Below are positions 61,711 to 64,000 of a DNA stretch of 64,000 nucleotides, in pieces. Under the pieces are notes generated by a model. The model was not told the DNA's origin, ran no database searches, and saw only the letters and a program-made list of their open reading frames with translations. This stretch comes from Maylandia zebra. Taxonomy: Eukaryota; Chordata; Actinopteri; Cichliformes; Cichlidae. A program made the translations under genes and the position numbers. How positions within the stretch are numbered: the first letter of the stretch is position 1; each line of letters opens with the position of its first letter. Where the stretch lies: the NCBI RefSeq assembly GCF_041146795.1, contig NC_135170.1, positions 8,017,533-8,081,532 on the forward strand, in the 5' to 3' direction.

Positions 61711-62589
61711 AAGTCAGTATTAATCATTAGTTAAGCAGCAGGAAAAAAGTAGAAACATATCGTTATGCTGGACGGGCGACAAGTAATGTCTGGAAACATC
61801 TTAACTATAGTACAGCTGCTGATAATTCATCTTGTATCATTTGACTCAAATAGGGATATTGTTAATAAGTCCACGATATCTTTTAGTTTAGGCACTTCGT
61901 TGCTCTAGGGATGATAGTCGTGCTGCTGATGTAATTACAGTATCTTAAAAATCTACAGGAGACCAAAATTATGGGTCTGTTAAGGTGGGTGCAGATTATA
62001 AAAAACAAAGCATTTATTAAACACATTAAAAGGATTTATTTTATTTTTTGCCTGGCTTAGTAATTCATGATTTGGTATCATCACTACAATCATTCTTTTA
62101 TTGAGAATAGAGATTTATAAATCTTAGTTAAATGCATGCTTTTGCTAACATTTGTTCTACAATACATAGCCTCAGAGGACATTTTTGCCAGCAGTATTGA
62201 AATCCTAGACAATGTTTGAATATGAATATCTCAAAAAAAAACTATTAAAGCATCAATCTTTCAATGGCTTCTCTCACCACAAAATTAAATCAGGATCTGT
62301 AATTTGTGAGTATTGGCTAGTTAAAATGTGGAAATAAACGACTAAATAAAACCGCCCTGTAAAGTCGCATATTTTAGCACACACTAACAAAATTAAACGA
62401 AATCACATTGCAGAAGACAGCTAGTGACAATTTTTGAATAGCATATAGTTGTATTACATAATAACGCAAAGACAAAAATGTAAAATACTTTTTACCATGA
62501 ATTTCTTCTAAAAAGAGTTTTCAAATGGCACTTTATTTATAACTGATTATTTTAATATAAACATATTTTTTTATTTTTCAAGACTGAAG

Positions 62590-63200
62590 GCATGCACATT
62601 GCCCTGGAGATGTCTTATGCTGCACATCCTTTCCAGCCCTCTCTCTGTCTGACTCTATGGAAGTCCTCTTCTCCTTCTTTAGTATCCAGCCGCATATGCA
62701 AATCACTATAATCGCTTTCCTTTGCCACCCATCGCTTTGCTGTATGCCTTGCCTCAGAGTACTCTTGTCTACTTTCTTTATCTCCTTGACTGTCCCATTT
62801 TTTCTTTGTTCTTCCTTTAAGTATTTTCCTGTTCTTTCTTATTTCACCAAGTCTCCTTGTTCTCTTTCCTGTATCCAGAGGGCACACCAAATACCTTCTT
62901 GCCAGTTTCCCCGTCACGTAGTAAGTCTTCCCCACCACCGAGAGCCTGTTTCAACTCCTGTCTGAACTCTGTGTAACATTTTCTTTCTTCTGCTTCCACC
63001 ACTTAATGCTTGCCTGGGCCTTCACACACTTCCGTTGCTTCATTTCCAAAGTCATCCTACAGATCACTATGCAATGCTGTCTAGCTGCTCTCATGGTTTT
63101 GGGTTTTCGACTCAGTTTGTGGACTTTTGAATTCTTTATCATTTTATTCTCCATTTGGTTCTTAGTTTGCTTATTATTGGTTGACACTTGCCTAGCATCT
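62590..63200 (-). mobile_element. RTE-clade LINE fragment
   Basis: Minus-strand frames read HCIVICRMTLEMKQRK, KAQASIKWWKQKKENVT, KKKWDSQGDKESRQEYSEAR and LHMRLDTKEGEEDFHRVRQR. This is the linker between endonuclease and reverse transcriptase of RTE/BovB-like retrotransposons. Frames shift between the pieces, so it is inactive. Confidence 0.85.
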
Positions 63201-64000
63201 TGAGTCTTAAGTTCTTTGGCTCACTTAATATTCTGCTTCAAAATATTTGGTTTAGTCTGTTCCTATTTTTTCTTAGTCTTTCCCTCCTTCTCTCAACTTG
63301 TCTGTCAATGTCTCTGTGTTTAGTTACATCCTGTTTTATTTTGTTAACCTCTTGACTCATTTCTGTTGTGTTTCATTTTGCTTCCCCTATTTTGTTAATG
63401 TGATTAGTTTCAGCTTTTTCACTATTTTGCCCCACCCATGTTGCTTTTGCCTGATTAGCCTCTGATCTATCTGAATCCTTTGTTAGTCTGTTCTTGTTCT
63501 GTTATTCTGATTGCCTGCTGATCTGTTTCTGCATGTTTTCCCTGTTGGTTTTCTCCATGTTAGTACTTTGCTTATTGGGCTCTGTTTTTTTTCCAGAAGT
63601 CTCAGCCTCAGTTGAGATGATATTTTTGTTTGTTAAATATATCTGCAGTTCTGCACATGGATCCACATTCTCCTTAATTCCTTAAAGCTACATTTGCCCC
63701 TGCAACTACGGTTTCATATCTTTTTCAGATTGTACTTTCTGCATAAAATGTGGTCCACTCTCATGCAACATGTAGTGTTTCTGTCTCTCCTTGAAGTATG
63801 TATTGACAGCTATTTCCATCATTTTCACAAAATCCACTTTTCCATTTATTTATTTATTTATTTATTTTTACTTTTTTGTGGTAGAACATAATCACCAAAT
63901 GGGATGATGGGTTACACCACAGCAATACCACATGAAGAAGGCTCGTATTTACAATCATTTTATCGAATAGACTGTTTATTTAGTGGGACAGGACAAAGTA
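63201..64000. other. T/C-rich non-coding end of window
   Basis: T-rich sequence with TTAGTCTGTTC repeated near 63253 and 63484 and a TTTA run at 63846-63870, probably old repeat debris. No gene supported. Confidence 0.4.

Noticed and set aside
62615..63187. Host protein-coding gene on the minus strand
   Set aside because: The peptides match the linker region of RTE retrotransposons and shift frame between pieces.
57551..64000. mir-196 gene upstream of hoxb9a
   Set aside because: Neither the mature sequence nor its complement was seen here. It probably lies further right, outside the window.

Overview
This is vertebrate genomic DNA: five two-exon Hox genes, all on the minus strand, in the order hox5, hox6, hox7, hox8, hox9 from left to right. 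It is the middle-to-posterior part of a HoxB cluster. Groups 7 and 9 lie beside 5, 6 and 8. In zebrafish the duplicated HoxBb cluster lacks groups 7 and 9, so I read this as a teleost HoxBa cluster (hoxb5a, b6a, b7a, b8a, b9a). Compact spacing, many (GT)n arrays and dispersed repeats of a kind I associate with spiny-rayed fishes suggest an acanthomorph/percomorph. I cannot name a species.

Layout: hoxb5a 874-3099; hoxb6a 7497-10015; hoxb7a 22419-27644; hoxb8a 30999-36205; hoxb9a 49339-57550. Every gene joins in frame across GT/AG splice sites, and all introns interrupt the codon after its first base. Predicted proteins are 309, 284, 255, 280 and 283 aa. Each keeps its PBX-contact motif (IFPWM, IYPWM, IYPWM, LFPWM, and ANW for hoxb9a) and a full homeodomain. 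Flanking genes (hoxb4a left; hoxb10a/hoxb13a right), mir-10 and mir-196 were not seen in the window.

The most informative non-coding signals are microRNA target sites. The hoxb8a 3'UTR holds a nearly full-length miR-196 site with two G:U wobbles and no true mismatch, the counterpart of the mammalian HOXB8 cleavage site. The hoxb6a 3'UTR holds two perfect 8-mer miR-196 seeds, and the hoxb5a 3'UTR has weaker seed matches. The 8-mer GCCATAAA (CDX / Abd-B-class type) recurs about a dozen times, roughly five times my composition-based expectation.

The oddest gene is hoxb7a. It is open and well spliced, but its homeodomain has Gln at position 5, where Arg is almost invariant, plus several other changes. 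The oddest non-coding structure is a ~0.6 kb direct duplication that brackets hoxb9a exon 2. Recognisable transposon remains (Tc1-like, a LINE reverse transcriptase, RTE) occur only from about 43.9 kb rightward; leftward I saw only two short copies of one dispersed repeat. Several strong hairpins and AT palindromes lie in the hoxb8a intron. I found no wholly new gene system.
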